A stretch of 64,000 nt of DNA from positions 38,817,191 to 38,881,190 of the forward strand of contig NC_133774.1 of assembly GCF_003597395.2 (NCBI RefSeq), in the 5' to 3' direction. Numbering within the stretch: position 1 is the stretch's first letter; each line of letters begins with the position of its first letter. The position numbers and the translations under genes were made by a program. Shown piece by piece: positions 45,365-57,268 of the stretch. The DNA is from Chelonoidis abingdonii (taxonomy: Eukaryota > Chordata > Testudines > Testudinidae). The notes below the pieces were generated by a model, which was not told the DNA's origin, did not search any database, and saw only the letters and a program-made list of their open reading frames with translations.

Positions 45365-46419
45365 TATCTGTATACTTAAACACTAACTTTTCAATGAAAA
45401 AAAGTTTTTTTTTTTCTATATATTAAAAGTGAAGCAGGACTTCACAATATGGCTGTGAGTGCCTTGACTAATCAGAACTTTATAGTGAATAAAACCCAGA
45501 CACTCTTGATCCAAAAGAACAGCCCCCTACCACTTGGAGTTGAATCTTCTTCATCTTCTTGAGAAGTGTAGAGACTATGACATGCACACACAAATTATTG
45601 TGATACAATCCGATAAAAGGCAATGGTGAATGGTGAATGTGCACCAGTGGTAAACAATCTGAGCCCCTCGAGGCTCTAAACAGAGGGCTTTGAAGGTGAC
45701 TGTTAGGAACAGAAATGTGTATTTAGTTACAAAATGAAAATATATTCCGAGTCTTGCCATACAATCTTTGAATCAGGCCTGTTGCTATGAGGTTGCTGCA
45801 CAGGGTACTGCCTTCCACAGCTTTCCCTACAGCCCCAGTATGATCCAATTGCTCCCCAACTAGCCACCTGTTATGGAACAGCCCTATGGCATTTTGTATA
45901 TAAATGGATATTCTGGAAATCAAACAGACTTCATGGACTGGTTTCTGTGTAAATGTTACAATGAAGGAATCTACATTCAAAAGTATCCTCACAGCTGGAG
46001 AGGTGATGATGCATTAATGATCATAACTATGGGAAGATGGGTAGAGTATGAGGAGTGGGGAAGTGCTCTGGTTCTGGGCATGAGGAGCACAAAAACCTAG
46101 ATCTATAGACAGATTTTTTTATTTTTGTGTATTTCAGTTGAAGAGTTACAAGCATCAGAGAAATGAGAAAAATCACCACCACCACCACCCTTCCTACTTC
46201 TCTTGCTGATTCTCCTCACCACAAAAGAAACCACTCTTTGCTCTTTCAGCTTATTTTGTCATTCTCACTGCTACAGTAGATGCTTTGTGGAGTTATACAT
46301 ACTCCTCAAAGCACAGTGACAGTAAATGAGACAACCAAGATCACAAGAGAAGAGGAAGAAAGCAAAGCTTGTTGTCATCATGTCCTGCTTTTCAATGAAA
46401 TGAATAGTTTTGGTGAGGT
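45365..46419. other. Unrecognised stretch
   Basis: No supported gene. A (CAC)n run of six units lies at 46,173-46,190. Confidence 0.5.
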
Positions 46420-46747
46420 GATTCACAGAACCAGAGATTACAAAGCCAGAAAGGACCGCTGTGATCATCTAGTCTGACCTATGTGACACAGGCCATAAGA
46501 CTTTCCCATTTGAACTAGATGATAGCTTTCAGAGAAACATCTAATCATGATTTTACAATTTCCAATGATGAAGAATCCATGACAACCCTTTTTCGAAGGG
46601 TTAATTACCCTCACTGTTAAAAATACGCACCATATTTCTAATATGAAATTGTCTAGCTTCAACTTCCATCCATTGGACTGTGTTATACCTTTTTCTGCTA
46701 GAGCCAAAAACACTCTGTAATGAAATTTCTGTTCTTCATTCCTAGAC

Positions 46748-46776
46748 CAGTGGTGGTCAGCCTGTGCCCACCACTG
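46748..46776. mobile_element. 29-bp relic of a palindromic hAT MITE
   Basis: Only the terminal inverted repeats remain: CAGTGGTGGTCAGCC at the left and CCCACCACTG at the right. The flanks 'tcctagac' and 'gtctagac' look like an 8-bp target duplication with two changes. The CR1 text reads continuously once it is removed. I infer that a near-palindromic element lost its whole interior. Confidence 0.6.
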
Positions 46777-47178
46777 GTCTAGACTATGATCAAGTCACCA
46801 CTAATCTTCTCTCTGTTAAATTTAACAGATTGAGAGCCTTGAGTCTTTCACTATAAAGCATGTTTTCCAATTCTTCAATCATTATCATGGCATTTCTCTA
46901 AACCCTCCCCAACTTATCAACATCCTTTATGAATTGTGGATAGCAGAACTGGACACAGCATTCCAGTAGTGGTTGCAGCAGTGCCAAACACAGAAGTAAT
47001 AGAAACTTCCTTACTCCTACTTAATATTCACTTGTTTATACATCCAAGGATTGCATAAGCCCTTTTGTCCACAGTGATGCACTGGGAGTTCATGTTTGCA
47101 GTTGTTTATCCACTGTGACCCCAAGTCTTTTTCAGTGTCATACCTTCCCAAAGGTTCCCCCTCCTGCATAGTCTACGT

Positions 47179-47489
47179 CAGAGGTTGGCAGCCTTTCAGA
47201 AGTGGTGTGCTGAGTCTTCATTTATTCACTCTAATTTAAGATTTTGCGTGTCAGTAATACATTTTAACGTTTTTAGAAGGTCTCTTTCTATAAGTCTATA
47301 ATATATAACTAAACTATTGTTGTATGTAAAGTAAATAAGGTTTTAAAAATGTTTAAGAAGCTTAATTTAATATTAAATTAAAATGCAGAGCTCCCTAGTC
47401 TAGTGGCCAGGACCTAGGCAGTGTGAGTACCACTGAAAATCAGCTCATGTGCCGCCTTTGGCATGCGTGCCATAGGTTGCCTACCCCTG
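47179..47489. mobile_element. 311-bp hAT MITE, 8-bp TSD
   Basis: The left end CAGAGGTTGGCAGCC and the reverse complement of the right end, CAGGGGTAGGCAACC, are inverted repeats. GTCTACGT (47,171-47,178) and GTCTACAT (47,490-47,497) are the target duplication with one mismatch. The body is AT-rich at the left and GC-rich at the right, with no coding capacity. Confidence 0.92.
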
Positions 47490-47930
47490 GTCTACATTCT
47501 TTGTTCCTAGATGTATGACTTCACATTTGGCCATTTTAAAAACTCATGTTGTTTTCTTTTTGTAAAAGCAGCTCAATGAAGATTTCCCATGTACAATTAC
47601 ATTTTGACACCTTGTCAATTAGTCATTTTTAATCCATGTTATGTATTTCATGTTCACTTGTATGATTCTAATCTCTTAATCAAAATGTCATGCAGTACCA
47701 AGTCAAATGCCTTACAGAATTCTAGGTATAATATATCAGCACTATTATTTTTTATCAACCAAACTTGTAATCTCCTCAGAAAATAATATCAAGTTACTTT
47801 GACAAGATCTATTTTCCATAAACCCATGTTGATTGGCATTAACTATGTTACCCTCCATTAATTCTTTATTAATTCAGTGCTGTACCAGCTGTATCCATTA
47901 TTTTACCTGGGATCAATACCAGGAAAGAAA

Positions 47931-49529
47931 GATGATAAAGAAGATTTTACAGAAAGCAAGCCAAAGAAAGTGTCAGGAGAAAGCAAAAATGCAATCCTAA
48001 TTTGGGTTTAAAGATGATAAAGTACATCTATACTAGGTCTTAAGTAGTATTTCAGATTAGGTTAGCTATGCTGAGGTAGCTAATTTGATTTAAAAAGACA
48101 CCCTTTCTCCCTAGTCTAGACAAACCCTAATCATCTCATGATTTTTGTAAAGGAAAACGTATTACACATCTTCAGTTTTTGCACAAAATGTGCAGGTATG
48201 TTTTTAAAAATTTATTGCAGCACTACTAAAAATAAAATAAAACTTAGAGGATGCTTGGGTGTAGTGGACAGAGAAGTGTCTTGAAATCCCATCCAATCGC
48301 ACCACACCCCACATTCATTCTCAAATACCCTCCATCACCAAAAATTAAACAAGAACAAAAAACGTTAATAAATAACCTAGGCCAAATTTCTATTGATCTC
48401 AGTTTTAAATTACAAGTTTGGGTTTTTTTTTAAAAATTGATAGATGTCTTCTCCCCCTCCCCTAAATGGAGGACAAATCCCAGAGCAGGGAGGGATCTAT
48501 GATAAAATCTCAGGCTTTTCAACATGGATGTTGTCAAGTTGGGCAGGTATTAAATTATAACTGCATTTCTTGTGGAAGTAAATTAAAGTTTTATAAAAGT
48601 CCTCAAATTTGATTCAACTGTCAGCCAATGAAGGCACTGGGTATGGGTGATGAAAAAATACTGGGGACATGCAGCCTATTAGAAAACTTATTAACTAACA
48701 TTTTTAATTAACATGATATTAAACATAACTTAGCACCTAGTCTAGACAGGGACATTTCATATTTAAAAATGTGTTCGCTTATCACGGTTAGCCCTAGAGT
48801 CCTCATATTTCCAGTGTAGGAAAAGCCTGAGTTTCTCTAACATTTTCTTTATCTCGGTGTAATCAAAGGCCAGGGCTGTTTGTTTTGTATCCAGATTTTA
48901 GTGACTTCTTCACCTACAGTATAATCAACAACCTAAACAGCTTGTCCAAAACTGCACCACTTCTCCTTTCCCTCACTCTACCACATCTCAGCTAATCACC
49001 AGTCAGTCAACCAATACATCTTAACCTCACAAAAATCACACCCTCAACTACCTCAGTCTGCCACCAGTTCCCATTAAAATAGATGAGCTTTGTAGAATGG
49101 CTGGAAGTGCAACAGATCCAAGTGGGGGAGAGCTCTCACGGAGAATGCTCTCCCACCTACTCCTCATTTTATATTAAGAAGGGGTATAAGTTGTCAATTT
49201 ACATATTATTTTTCTGATTAAAATAAGATACAATTTGGTAGATGTCTTTTCCCCCTCCACATGAAGGATAGGAACCCAGGGGTGGTCTACAGATAGGAAA
49301 ACCTCCAGTTTTTCAATTTCCCATGGCAAGCAGCTACTATATGACTGTAATACATGGCAGCCCTGCATAGACCAACACAGAAGGATGGCTGTTTATAGCA
49401 AACAGGGTCACCACTTACACAGATCAAGTAACTACAAACCCTGCATTGAGTCGTGACAGGGATAAGTATACTATTCCAACCCAGGAACTAGACTAGTGGC
49501 TGTGGAGATGCAGCAGAAAAGACAGTTAC
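47931..49529. other. Mostly unrecognised stretch with one small MITE
   Basis: No gene. Apart from the MITE at 48,021-48,127, a similar right-end motif 'cctagtctagacaggg' at 48,738-48,753 suggests another decayed PIF-like copy whose left end I cannot place. Confidence 0.5.
48021..48127. mobile_element. 107-bp PIF-like MITE, TAA TSD
   Basis: TAA flanks both sides (48,018-48,020 and 48,128-48,130). The left end AGTACATCTATACTAGG and the reverse complement of the right end, GGGTTTGTCTAGACTAGG, are diverged inverted repeats. Confidence 0.55.
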
Positions 49530-50840
49530 TTATCTCTCGTAACTGTTGTTCTTCGAGATGTGTTGTTCACGTCCATTCCAATTGGGTGTGCGCACATTGC
49601 ATGTACGGACGTTGTAAACTTTTCCCTTAGCAGCTCCTGTCGGGACGGCAGAGGAGCCCCCTAGAGTGGTGCCCTTATGGAGCTGTATATAGTACCCTGC
49701 TGGCCTGACCCCCCTTCAGTTCCTTCTTGCCGTTGACTCCGACAGAGGGGAAAGGGGGTGGGTATTGTAATGGACAACACATCCTGAAGAACAACAGTTA
49801 CAAGAGGTAAATAACCGCCTTTTCTTCTTCGAGTGCCTGTTCACGTCCATTCCAATCAGGTGACTTCCAAGCTGACCACTGGAGGTGGGAAGGAGTCAAG
49901 GAATGATTGATTGGAGGACAGCCCTGCCAACCGCTGCATCATCTCTGGACTGTTGTTTGACGGCATAGTGGGCTGTGAAGCTATGCACTGAAGACCAGGT
50001 AGCTGCTTTGCGCTCTCGTCAAGGGGCTGTGATTGCTGGAGCTGGAACCTTAGCGAACTCAGAGCATGTGTGAATGCAGTCTGTGATCCAAAACGATATG
50101 CACTGCTCATATCCTGGAAGGCCCTTCATTCTATTGGCTATGGCCACGAAAGGTTGTGTTGATTTGCAAAAAGGCCTCGTTTGCTCTGTGCAGTGCCTGG
50201 GTTAGTTAGCTTATCTCGATGCTGGTGCTTTACAGTGCCTGGGATCTCTAGAGCCCGGTGCTGAATCACGCACCGATGCTGGGGCACTTCTCTCTGAGAA
50301 GCCCGGGCCCAGTATCACCAGGTGGTCTGGGGCTGCTGGTTGCAACGTGGCCTCCATGAGCAGCTGCTTAAGACAAAAGTGCGTGGCTTAAAGGCAGGAG
50401 TTGTGGGGGTTGCTGTTGGGCACAGACTTGCAGTAGGTAGTGCAAGCTTTAAACCCCTGGGCTTGCAGCATGCCCCGCAGCCCAAGACTGGTGCCTGGAA
50501 CTAATTCCCCGTCACTTCTAACTAAAACTGTATCTGACTAACTTATAAACTATCTAAGAACAACTGTCTAACTAGTAAAAACTGAATTGCTAAGAGATCA
50601 CTCGCAAGCAAGAAAGCACATTCCAATGACATCACAGACGGTAAGAAGGAACTGAAGGGGGGTCAGGCTGGCAGGGTACTATATACAGTACCATAAGGAC
50701 GATACTCCTTGGGGGCTCCTCTGCCATCCTGACAGGATGGAGCTGCTAAGAGAAAAGTTTCCAATGTCCGTGCGCATGACGTGTGCACATCTAATTGGAA
50801 TGGACATGTACAAGCACTTGAAGAAGAACTGCTGTGTCCT
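49530..50840 (-). mobile_element. Internally deleted DIRS-like retroelement
   Basis: Positions 49,541-49,735 and 50,641-50,840 are long inverted terminal repeats of about 190 bp. Both carry 'ccattccaatt', 'cttttc-cttagcagctcc', 'gcagaggagcccc', 'tatatagtaccctgc' and 'ctgaccccccttcagttcc' in mirrored orientation. Just inside the left repeat (49,786-49,860) are inverted and direct copies of its terminal motif, as in the internal complementary region of DIRS elements. On the minus strand, KAATWSSVHSFTAHYAV (near 49,960-50,010) fits the C-terminus of a DIRS tyrosine recombinase. RT and gag are missing. Confidence 0.8.
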
Positions 50841-51583
50841 GTCTGTGGAAAGGGAGTGGAGTCTGTCCTCACAACTCACTTCTAGTTCCCTGCACAAAGC
50901 CCATTTCCTTTGTGCAGGGAAACATGAACGAATTTAATTCAGAATGTAAACTTATAGTGCCCAATGTCTCGTGCAACAATGAAATGTGCAGTGTGTGAAT
51001 GAACTGACTCAATTCTGTCTGTTGAATTAACCAAAGGTCTTCATCCAGACATCAATCAGTGGTACAATTCTGAGAACTAAAAGAAAAATTAAGTTAAAAG
51101 AAATTTCAATTGTTTTGACCCCACTACAGTAAATGTGTTTTGGAGCAAGCATTGCATACACTAAATTGTAGGGGACAAATGGATAGACCATGCACTGTGG
51201 ATAAAGAAGGGATGAAAGGCTACGTTTAAAATGTACACCAGAAGTGGACACTATGAACACAGAAACTAAAATATGACATTTCAATCCCAAACAAGTGCAA
51301 CAGAGATTCTCCCTCTTACTATGGATCAGAAAGATAGAAATGAGATTACTCTCCATTTAACCACCAAGACCTACCCAGGTCCTTTGATAACTATTTGAAG
51401 AAACAGACAGACTAACCAATATGCATACTGTTGTTTCCAAATCTTTTCTATTTATGAAAAATAAAAATGTTCCTTTAAAAAGCAATGCCCAGTCCTCTTT
51501 ACCTAAACTATATACTGTTAGGGGGGAGGTTGGGTGAAACCCCACAGAAGCTGGTCAGCATGATAGCCTCCCTTTATTCAGGA
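50841..51583. other. Unrecognised stretch
   Basis: No gene or bounded repeat was recognised. Confidence 0.5.
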
Positions 51584-52046
51584 TAAATGTAAGAAGCAAT
51601 TAAACTCCATTTTGGAGTAAGATAGCTGACAAAATAGGAGCAACCACCCAATATACATGCGACAGACAAGGCTGGTCAGAAGCTGCACTCTGTGGGCAGA
51701 GCAGTTTCACTGAATGCAAACACAAGACCCTGTCTAATGAATTGTCTAAGGGCATATGTCTGCGGCAAGAAGCAGGGAGAGAAGGTAGCAGGGAAGTCAA
51801 GGAGATAGCAAGAGAAGCACTTGTAGCATGGTTGTGAGAGAAAGCCAAGAGGGAGAGCTTTTTGGATAGAGTGCTGCTGGCTGAAAAGAGGGCTGGAACT
51901 GTAAGCAAAGAAACTGACTCCTGTGGTTTGATTACTACTCTGTTCAGGGAAACAGGATTTCATGTAGATTCTTTGTAAATAAACAGGGTTGCATCAAAGA
52001 AATACTTGACTCCGTTATCAATTTCCTAATAGAAACAACCCACAAG
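51584..52046 (+). repeat. Possible solo LTR
   Basis: From TGTAAGAAGC to about ACCCACA this segment resembles an LTR: a polyadenylation signal AATAAA at 51,978-51,983, then 'cagggttgcatcaaagaa' and a 'ttgactccg' 3' zone. I recognise the 3' portion as repeated in turtles. No target duplication was found and the ends are uncertain. No coding region is associated. Confidence 0.45.
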
Positions 52047-53956
52047 ACTCAGCATATTGGCTTATTGCTCAGGTCAAAAGGGGTAACAATACAATATATT
52101 ATAGTTTAAGCAGTCTTTGCATTCATATACATATCCTGCTTCTGCCCCCATCTTATTTCTGGTTCTATTTAAATAAAATGTCCCAATATTGGCTAAATAT
52201 AGGCCTGATCCTCAAAGAAAATCTCCCATTGACTTCAACAGGTTTTCTATCAGGCTCTAGGCTTGTAGCTTTTGAAATATTCCAAGTCATAGTGCTACAA
52301 TCATGATCTATCTGCCACTACAGCCATTAAACCCCAAGGGAGTTGCTATCAGCATTTCAATAAAGTTAAGAAAACTGTGGTTTGTTGATTCTTTTGTTTT
52401 CAAAAACCAGACAGGTCCAGGTCTGGCAAAATAAAGCTCAGCATCTTTTCAATGGCCATCTAAAGAGCAATACAGGAAAAAAACCTAGACTCCTAGTGTA
52501 GCACTCCATACATTCATCAGAACCGACATATATTACACCCAGTGTTACCACATCAATTCAAAATTTATTCTGTAATAGTTAATTAGGAGGGGACCTAGAA
52601 AGAGAATAGAGTTTAATATTTTCTAGATTAAGACAGATCTTTTAGATTCTAAAAGCGACAGCATTATCACTACTCCATCCAAATATACCTTTGCAAGGAG
52701 GTAGAATACGTCATGTAGACTAGGTCATTAGGCTTTTAATCCTACTTCCACCTCAGCCATCTGTTGCCTACTTTCATTTCTGCCTGTAAAGCCCAGCGTA
52801 TAAGTACCTTACATAACTCCAAAAACCAGAGCAGGTACACAGGCCATAAATAAAGATCTGCATTACTTAACTAAGGCTAGTAAGACATACATAATGAATC
52901 TTACAATTCTATACAGTACAAAGAATTGTTGTTTCAGCTCCAGTTCTTTTTCATACCATTCTTATTTTATATGTGGATGCTGAGTTTGGATTAATAAAAA
53001 AACCTAAATCTCAACATTAACTTTAGAAAAGCGACACATTTTCCTTCTATATAATTCTAGAATCACTGTTTGGTGTGATTTATTTTTGAAGGAGAACATA
53101 AAGAACACTTATTTCCTGAAAAATGTCTCCCTTCCTTGAGGGCTTTTCCTGTTTTTTCTGTCTGCTGTTTCTAATTGGCCCTTAAGCTTCAGAAATCAAT
53201 GACACCTGCTGGCAGCAAACAGCTATCCTGGTTCTAAGTAACAACAACAAAAAGGAACTCTTGAGAAGAGAGAAGTATTTGTGCATTGTACACTGTGCTA
53301 GATTGCACTGGGGTCTATTTAAATACCAAATTTCATTTTCCCTTTGGGGGGGGGGAGAGATGTTTATGAGGACAGGTGATATACACATTGGGCACAATCA
53401 GTTTACTGCTAATGAAGTTCAAAAAATGTACTGAAGACATAAAGGCCTGTAAATAAAATCATACAGACAGTAACTGAATACACACATATGAGAGAGGTAG
53501 GATAAATAGATAAGTAATTAATGGGACTCTGTAACTTGTAAAGCAGGGTGTCAAGTAATTCACCGTAAATCAAAATTAGTACCATATTAGCCAAGGATGG
53601 AAGTTCAAAATCAATGTTTTCTTGTGTCTTGGCAGAAATTGGGTTGGACACAATTAACAATGTAGTTTGTTTATTCTTCTTCTTTTCAACAATGACAACA
53701 CAACAGTGACGACTCACACTGACGTGCACTATGAATGTCTTCCAAACATCACAATATCAGGACTTAATCAAGGTGAACAGCACATACACTAATAAACAAC
53801 CTCTCATCTGATATTTCTTTCAGTTTGTCTATATTTCTTATTCCTCTACTCTCCCACTAGACTAAAACGCACTGTACACATCATCAGGAGTTACTTTTGT
53901 CTTTTAGATTTGAGAAAACAACTACAGTTTATGTGAATGTATTTCACAGGGATCGA
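52047..53956. other. Unrecognised AT-rich stretch
   Basis: No gene. A G-run occurs at 53,346-53,355. No SINE or terminal repeats were recognised over 1.9 kb. Confidence 0.5.
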
Positions 53957-54064
53957 TTCAGGGGGGGATTTTCAAAAGCACCTACAGGATTTAGAAGCAA
54001 AAATCTCATTGACTTTCAAAAGACTTGTGCTCCTAAATACCTACCGCAGCACTTTTGAAAATAT
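53957..54064. repeat. Palindromic MITE
   Basis: 'attttcaaaagcacctaca' at the left and 'agcacttttgaaaat' at the right are inverted ends, with an internal mirrored 'cattgactttcaaaag' region. It is the same palindromic family as the outer element at 25,074-25,665. Confidence 0.75.
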
Positions 54065-55079
54065 CCACTTAAAAGCCCTAAACTGTTGTAGTAGATTGAA
54101 CTGGACTACCTTTTGTGTTTACCATTGACTTTATTGTATGTCAAATCTTTCTAATTATCTCTTCAACTACTGGTCCTGTGTACTGTCTACCATGCTGCCT
54201 GTCTGCAGACACATGCCAAATTTAGACTCCACCAGGAGGAAAACTTCTCAAAGACTAGATATAATTTCCTGCACGTTAAAAGACTTAAAGACATTTCAGA
54301 AAGAAAGGTAACCTATTCTCCATAACTGGAGTTAACTGAGATATGTGGTCCCTATTTGTATGTATGCATTCCATGCATCGGAGACTGGAAGATTCTTGGT
54401 AGCAGTGTCCATTGGTCCACACCTGCACTCCTCTTCTTCTCATGCTCTGATCTGAGGATATAAGGTATGGACAGGGCCACCCAAAAAGGGGAAGGGGGGC
54501 AAGTGGGGTAATTTGCCACAGGCCCCAGGCCCTGCAGGGGCCCCACAAGCCCTGGCCAAGAATCCCTTCCCTGGCGTGGGGGGGTTAGAGGCTTCTCGGA
54601 GACGCTGGTGGCCACCGCACGGAGCTGTGGGATATGCTGCTGCCTGCAGCACAACCCTTTTCCAGGGGCTCGATTGGCTGAGCTGCCTGCAGTGCAGAAA
54701 CCAGGTGCTTCAGACCCAGGCGGAGGTAAGTGGGATGGAGGTGCTGGCGTGGGGCAGGCTGATCCTGTACCGTGTGGCACTCAGCCACGCTCCAGGCCCT
54801 ACGAGGTGAGGATGGGCGTGGCGATGCTTGGGTTCTGTGCCAGTCCTGCCACGGATTCCCCGCCAGCAAGCCGCACTACCCAGCTGCGCTCCACATGAGT
54901 GCTCCTGCTGGGGGCGCCAGGTATGGCGCAGGGGCTGGGACGGGGTGGCTCTGTGCCCACAGGGAAGCTAGGGGGCTCCCCGCGCTCTTGCAGCACTGCT
55001 AACAGGTAGCTGCTGGGGACGGGGTGGGAGGGGGCAGGCGCTCTGACTGTACTCGCAGTGCATCTCCCAGGCAGCGGCA

Positions 55080-55255
55080 ACTCCGGCTGGAAGGAGCACT
55101 GCAGGTGGCTGGAGAGAGTGTGCAGAGCATGTTTGGTGGCTATGGGTGATTCTGGCTGTAGCGGGCGCACAGAGCTGGGGTGACTGGAGAGAGCATGCAG
55201 AGCGCATCCAGTGGTTATGGGTGAGTGACTGGCTGCAGGGAGTGCACAGAGCTGG
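55080..55255 (+). repeat. Short tandem repeat, diverged units
   Basis: Units containing 'tggagagagtgtgcagagca', 'tggagagagcatgcagagcg' and 'tatgggtga' recur two to three times at about 65-70 bp spacing. Confidence 0.7.
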
Positions 55256-55969
55256 GAGCAGAAGTTGGAGCAGTGATGGAAACATTTAGGAGTATTCACT
55301 GCAATGAGTTTGTCAGGCCTCAGCAAGGAAGGGCAAGCCAGTCATTTGGAAATAGTTTCCGCTGTGTCTGGACAATGCTGTGTTCTGATCAATATTTGTC
55401 TGGAAAACTTGGCTTGTAAGCACAGCGTTGACTTTTGGAAGCAGAAATTCTCCCCCTCAAGAGGAAACAACCCCTTTGCATTTCTACAGTCCAAAACTCA
55501 GTCTGTTTTTTTTCTTCAAATAGCCCTTAAAAATGTAGTGTGGGGGTGAGAGCTTCCATACGACAACCTTCAGTTTGTGTATCTCAACGATGTAATGACT
55601 GGCAAACCAGGTTGATATTAATGGGATTCAGGACAATCTGCAGCCTGACAGACAGGAGACTTCACTGGCCTCTGCTCCATGCTAATGGTCACACAGCGCA
55701 TTGTGTGCTAACCTAGTGCTGTGTCTGTGTACGTAGCTCTACGGTGAAAACCCAGTTGTGCTGTTAACTTGCAGGGCAATAATTTTCTGCCATAAACCTT
55801 AACTCTAGTCAATAATATACCCTTTGGTGTGTCTTTGCACTTGTGTTATATGTACTCAGCAGATTTACAGTAGTAAATACCATGTCTCCCCAATTGACGC
55901 AGGATCAATAGTTCACATTGAGCAGTAACAGTCCACTTATCCTCATCATGCAAGTTCTGAGCTCAAATT

Positions 55970-56046
55970 AGGAGTCCCGGTCATGGACAAAGGCCCATTG
56001 TGTTAGGTGCAGTGCAAACACAGAACAAAAAGACGGTCCCTCACGT
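55970..56046. repeat. CORE-SINE tail fragment
   Basis: 'gcccattgtgttaggtgcag' and 'aacaaaaagacggtccct' match the tail fragment at 22,315-22,385. Confidence 0.65.
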
Positions 56047-56345
56047 CCCCACACAGTGGTTCTGAAGTTCACAATCAGCTCTAATGCAAATACAGAGCAT
56101 GAATAAAATGAACTGGCTGGCTGGTTTCAAGAGCTGTGGGGCAAGATAGACTGATTTGAGTTTGAGATTTTGTTTAGTTTTTCATTTGCTTTCTTCCTGG
56201 CAAACACTGTAGTAACTTGACTGCTGTGTCTACCCAGGTGGGCCTGCTTTTAACTGCTGTGGAGAAGTGCTCTAGCTGCCACAGCAACGGGCCCTTTATA
56301 AGTGCAGAATATAATAATCAGATCTATTACAATTACTACAGGTGG

Positions 56346-56494
56346 CAGGGCTGCCCACAGTGGGGAGCAAGTGGGGCAATTTGCCCCAGGCCCCCACGAG
56401 AATATAGTATTCTATAGTATTGCAACCTTTTTTTATGGAAGGGGCTCCCCAAATTGCTTTGCCCTAGGTCCCCTAAATCCTCTGAGCGGTCCTA
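56346..56494. mobile_element. 149-bp hAT MITE forming the right end of the insertion
   Basis: It starts CAGGGCTGCCC and ends CTCTGAGCGGTCCTA, diverged inverted termini. The body has 'gcaagtggggcaatttgcc', shared with 54,499-54,519 at the left end of the 2.0-kb insertion. Confidence 0.75.
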
Positions 56495-56759
56495 GGTATG
56501 GAGCAGATAACCGCTTCTCTAGTTCCTTCTTTACTGCATTTTAAGTCTTCATAATCCAAAGCAGAAGGGAAGGAGTAGTGGGTAGTGGAATACAGATACG
56601 GACCACACATCTCAAAGAACTTCTGTTATGGAAGGCAGGTGACTTCTCTTCTTCAGGTGCTGGTCCCTATATGTATTCCTGATTAACAGTACTCAAGACA
56701 AAAGAGGGTGCGAAGATCTCTGTAGTACCGATGACTGTAAGACTCCTGACCTAAATGAT

Positions 56760-57025
56760 GTATCAGCTGAGGAAACTTGTACCAGGACATAGTGTCTTGG
56801 AAAGATAAGAACAGAACTTCATTTGGCAGCTTTATATGTGTCAAGGAATGGTACTTCCTGAAGCAAAGCTACCAAAGTGGCCTGTGCCATGGTGGAGCGG
56901 ACCTTCATTTCGTAAGGTGGAGGATCATCCGATAACTGGTAACAGAGCAAGATACAGCCTGAAATCCATTTTGATAGCCTCTGTGAAGATACTGATTGCA
57001 CTTTCATGTGTTCTGTTAGAGCCAC
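56760..57025 (-). pseudogene. DIRS tyrosine recombinase C-terminal relic
   Basis: The minus-strand frame reads LSKWISGCILLCYQLSDDPP, then KVRSTMAQATLVALL, KAAK, a stop in place of the usual tryptophan, and SSVLIFPRHYVL. The spacing matches DIRS/Ngaro-type recombinases, where H-S-T-R precedes K-A-A-T-W-S-S and a terminal F-x-R-x-Y. Here the catalytic histidine and arginine of the HxxR box are changed (R-S-T-M), while the nucleophile-position tyrosine in HYVL remains. Inactive. Confidence 0.75.
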
Positions 57026-57268
57026 AGCAGTCTAGGTGATCTTCTAGAGCATTTTGATCTCTGACGATAGAACACCTATGCCTGATATATGTCCAGGGAA
57101 TGGAGTTTCTGGTCCTCAGTGGTGGTATGAGGCTTATGGGAAAAACACAGGTTACGTGTACAGTATGATTCAAGTGATGTCATTACCTCCCAAGAAGACT
57201 TTCCCATCAGAAACCAAACATCTAGGCAGGGAAAGACTATCAAACTATGCACCGGAAGTGTGTGGCCG

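Larger units (their letters stand above)
46420..47930 (-). mobile_element. CR1-type LINE, minus strand, twice interrupted
   Basis: The 3' tail is at the left ('attcacagaaccagagatta', 'agaaaggaccgctgtgatca', 'atctagtctgacctatgtga'). CR1 UTR/ORF text follows through 'gcattccagtagtggttgc', 'gaccccaagtctttttcagt' and, after a 311-bp hAT MITE, 'gtatgacttcacatttggcc' to 'tttacctgggatcaa' near 47,925. Two hAT events split it (46,748-46,776 and 47,179-47,489). Non-functional. Confidence 0.75.
54472..56494. mobile_element. 2.0-kb hAT-bounded insertion, perfect 8-bp TSD
   Basis: GGTATGGA flanks it exactly (54,464-54,471 and 56,495-56,502), and removing it restores the DIRS terminal repeat. The left end is CAGGGCCACCC; the right end is GAGCGGTCCTA. 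Inside the right end sits a second complete copy of the same short hAT family (56,346-56,494) in the same orientation. The 1.8 kb between them includes a GC-rich tract, a short tandem repeat (55,080-55,255) and a CORE-SINE tail, none of it hAT-like. See the findings for the composite-transposon reading. Confidence 0.8.

Noticed and set aside
54500..55330. Overlapping 94-175 codon frames in GC-rich DNA
   Set aside because: They occur on several frames and both strands in the cargo of the hAT-bounded insertion, and none shows a domain.
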